The notes under the pieces are model-generated. The model had not been told where the DNA came from, searched no databases, and was given only the letters and a program-made list of their open reading frames with translations. Positions 3,942 to 5,306 of a stretch of DNA of 5,306 nt are shown here, in pieces. The stretch covers positions 1 through 5,306 of the forward strand of contig DASZCR010000097.1 in the NCBI GenBank assembly GCA_035942915.1, in the 5' to 3' direction. Made by a program: the position numbers and the translations under genes. Positions within the stretch are counted from its first letter, which is position 1; each line of letters starts with the position of its first letter. This stretch comes from DASZCR01 sp035942915. Lineage in GTDB: Bacteria; Acidobacteriota; Blastocatellia; Pyrinomonadales; Pyrinomonadaceae.

Positions 3942-5306
3942 TTAAGCATCTGCGAGTTCCTTATGCCACTGAAGGTTTCGTTGCGCGACGTGCTCGAAGC
4001 GCGAGTGCTCTTGTGTGAAGAGGGCGTGCGCGCGTTCCAGTTCCTTGCGGGCTTTGGCTGATGCGCCCTTCTCCTGAGCCAGCGTGACGCCGAGGTTGTT
4101 GCAGGTGATGCCGACGCCGCAATAGTCTTTGAAGCTCTCTTTGAGCACCCGCGCCGTCTTGAAATATTTCCGCGCCAGCGGATACTTTTTCTCGCCGCAG
4201 CGATGCGCGAAGACTCCGAGTTGAAAGGCGACGACCGAGAGCACGACGTACTTCCATGTGTCTCTGCGCAGCATCTCCGGGGGCGAGAGGTAGAGCCGCG
4301 TGAGGTCTAAGTGCGCGAGGCCGAGTTTCTCCGGGAGCTGCTCATAGCAGCGGCGCGCCTGCTCCGCGTCGCGGTGGTTAATCTCGATGAAGAGCGGCGG
4401 CGTAGACCTCTTGTCGAGGAGCCTGTCTTCCGACTCGCGCTCGGCTCCGACGATGGACGCTTTCCAGACTCGAAAAGAGTTGATGAAGTTCACCGTCGCG
4501 CAGAACAGTTCCAGCACAGTGTCCCAGTCTCTCTTGTCAGAGGAGAGTTGCATGGCCGTCACGACGTTGCTCTTCTCGGCCTCGCGCAGGGCGTGGTCTG
4601 TGCTCCAATCATCGCGCAGGGCGAGTTCCCGGAAGTGCTCGACGAAGCGTCGGCGGAAGTGAGACGCGCCCCTGTTTTTCGCCAGCGCCGCTTTCGCCAG
4701 CCGGAGCGTCAAGCCTTCGAGCTTGAGGCGGCGCGAGAGGTCTTCGCCCTTGATGAGCCAGAGGCGGCTGAGATTGGTGACAGCCTCGTCGAGCCGCCGC
4801 AGGTCGCCGCGCAGCCCTGCGACACGCGAGAGCGCGGGGCGTGCGGCGCTCGGCCTGAAGATTGAGAGCGCGAGCAGCACGGCGCGGCCGTCGTCGCCCA
4901 ATTGCGGGAGGTTGAAGGCGCGGTTGAAGGCGCGTTGAGCGGCGTCGCCTTCGCCGTGTTTCAACTCGTCGAGGACGGTTTCCGGCTCTCGATTGAGGTC
5001 GATTTGAGCCACAATCCATTCGAGCGCGCAGGGCACTCCCTCGGCCACGCCGGAGATGCGCAGGCGCACGTCTTCGGTGAAGATTTGCGAGTTCTCCGTC
5101 TCCTTCAGCAGCAGTTCGATGAGTTGCTGCTGCTCGTCCGCACGCATCGTGGGGACGTAGACGGCGTGCGTGTCTATCTGCTCCTGTCGTTCCAGAGAGA
5201 CGATGAGCGCGGAGCAGCGCGTGTTCCGCAGCCAGTGCCGGATGTAGAGTTGCTGCTTGGCGTCGGCGATGAACTCAAAGCTGTCGAGCACGACGAGCGT
5301 CGGCCG
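3942..5306 (-). CDS. STAND/NB-ARC-type ATPase with TPR-like tail, 5' end cut by window
   Basis: 454 residues are visible; the frame runs open through the window edge, and the GTG at 5291 is an internal Val, not a start. STAND ATPases are signal-sensing switches with an N-terminal effector, a central ATPase and C-terminal sensor repeats. The fragment enters at TLVVLDSFEF (3-12), matching a Walker B strand. SALIVSLERQ (32-41) fits the sensor-1 strand, where relatives usually read TSR. EGVPCALEWI (89-98) matches the GxP motif. Residues about 130-205, containing AVLLALSIF, LDEAVTNLSRLWLI and LRLAKAAL, look like the winged helix after NB-ARC. From about 355 to 440 the helices (AFQLGVFAHRCGEKKYPLARKYF, NNLGVTLAQEKG) are TPR-like. 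The P-loop and any effector lie beyond the window. It converges on the XRE gene. Function could be defence, transcription control or other signalling; I cannot choose. Confidence 0.82.
   Translation of the reverse strand, partial: RPTLVVLDSFEFIADAKQQLYIRHWLRNTRCSALIVSLERQEQIDTHAVYVPTMRADEQQQLIELLLKETENSQIFTEDVRLRISGVAEGVPCALEWIVAQIDLNREPETVLDELKHGEGDAAQRAFNRAFNLPQLGDDGRAVLLALSIFRPSAARPALSRVAGLRGDLRRLDEAVTNLSRLWLIKGEDLSRRLKLEGLTLRLAKAALAKNRGASHFRRRFVEHFRELALRDDWSTDHALREAEKSNVVTAMQLSSDKRDWDTVLELFCATVNFINSFRVWKASIVGAERESEDRLLDKRSTPPLFIEINHRDAEQARRCYEQLPEKLGLAHLDLTRLYLSPPEMLRRDTWKYVVLSVVAFQLGVFAHRCGEKKYPLARKYFKTARVLKESFKDYCGVGITCNNLGVTLAQEKGASAKARKELERAHALFTQEHSRFEHVAQRNLQWHKELADA

Noticed and set aside
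3598..3945. 115-residue plus-strand frame overlapping the XRE gene
   Set aside because: Pro/Ser/Thr-rich low-complexity product created by the C-rich stretch; no SD, and it is out of frame with a well-supported gene.
4311..4865. Plus-strand frame of 184 residues antisense to the STAND gene (also 4387-4662)
   Set aside because: Shadow of the minus-strand gene; charged, repetitive composition and no SD or domain.

Overview
The window is G+C-rich bacterial chromosome. From left to right on the minus strand it carries a small ferredoxin gene, nadA (quinolinate synthase) and fumC (class II fumarase). A roughly 400-base regulatory gap follows, then a small XRE-type regulator on the plus strand. 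At the right edge is the C-terminal part of a large STAND/NB-ARC-type ATPase with a TPR-like tail, on the minus strand and cut by the window end. The housekeeping proteins are of ordinary length with their motifs intact. The ferredoxin start (MADPNDRV-type), the long B. subtilis-like NadA, the XRE family and the heptad-repeat spacers together suggest Acidobacteriota, perhaps Blastocatellia. That placement is inference from remembered family resemblance, not a search.

Left half (1-3132). fumC, nadA and the ferredoxin gene run in the same direction, in that transcription order. Both spacers between them contain long inverted repeats built from degenerate 7-base units. The one after fumC (1641-1700) forms 26 base pairs with a 6-base loop in the sense RNA, and three of those pairs work only as G-U in that strand. 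The one after nadA (296-370) starts on the nadA stop codon. A promoter-like TATAGT box lies between the fumC hairpin and nadA, so fumC may end there and nadA-ferredoxin may be a two-gene unit. Both nadA and the ferredoxin gene appear to start at TTG behind good Shine-Dalgarno (SD) sequences, inside longer open frames.

Middle (3133-3533). This divergent intergenic region holds three copies of a CAAGCCC-type arm that can form competing hairpins, a short direct repeat, a perfect 18-base palindrome (3467-3484), and a second perfect inverted repeat (3515-3536) whose arms contain the SD and the ATG of the XRE gene. The last two are the most promising regulatory signals in the window: a candidate operator and a candidate translational switch or second operator for an autoregulated XRE protein.

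Right half (3534-5306). The XRE gene and the STAND gene converge on a 93-base spacer that begins with a C-rich, heptad-like tract. The STAND protein enters the window at its Walker B strand and continues through a GxP-type motif, a winged-helix-like region and TPR-like helices. Its P-loop and any N-terminal effector are outside the window, so a role in defence or signalling cannot be decided here. The genes fall into two unrelated groups: core metabolism (NAD synthesis, TCA cycle, electron transfer) on the left, and a regulator plus signalling ATPase on the right.
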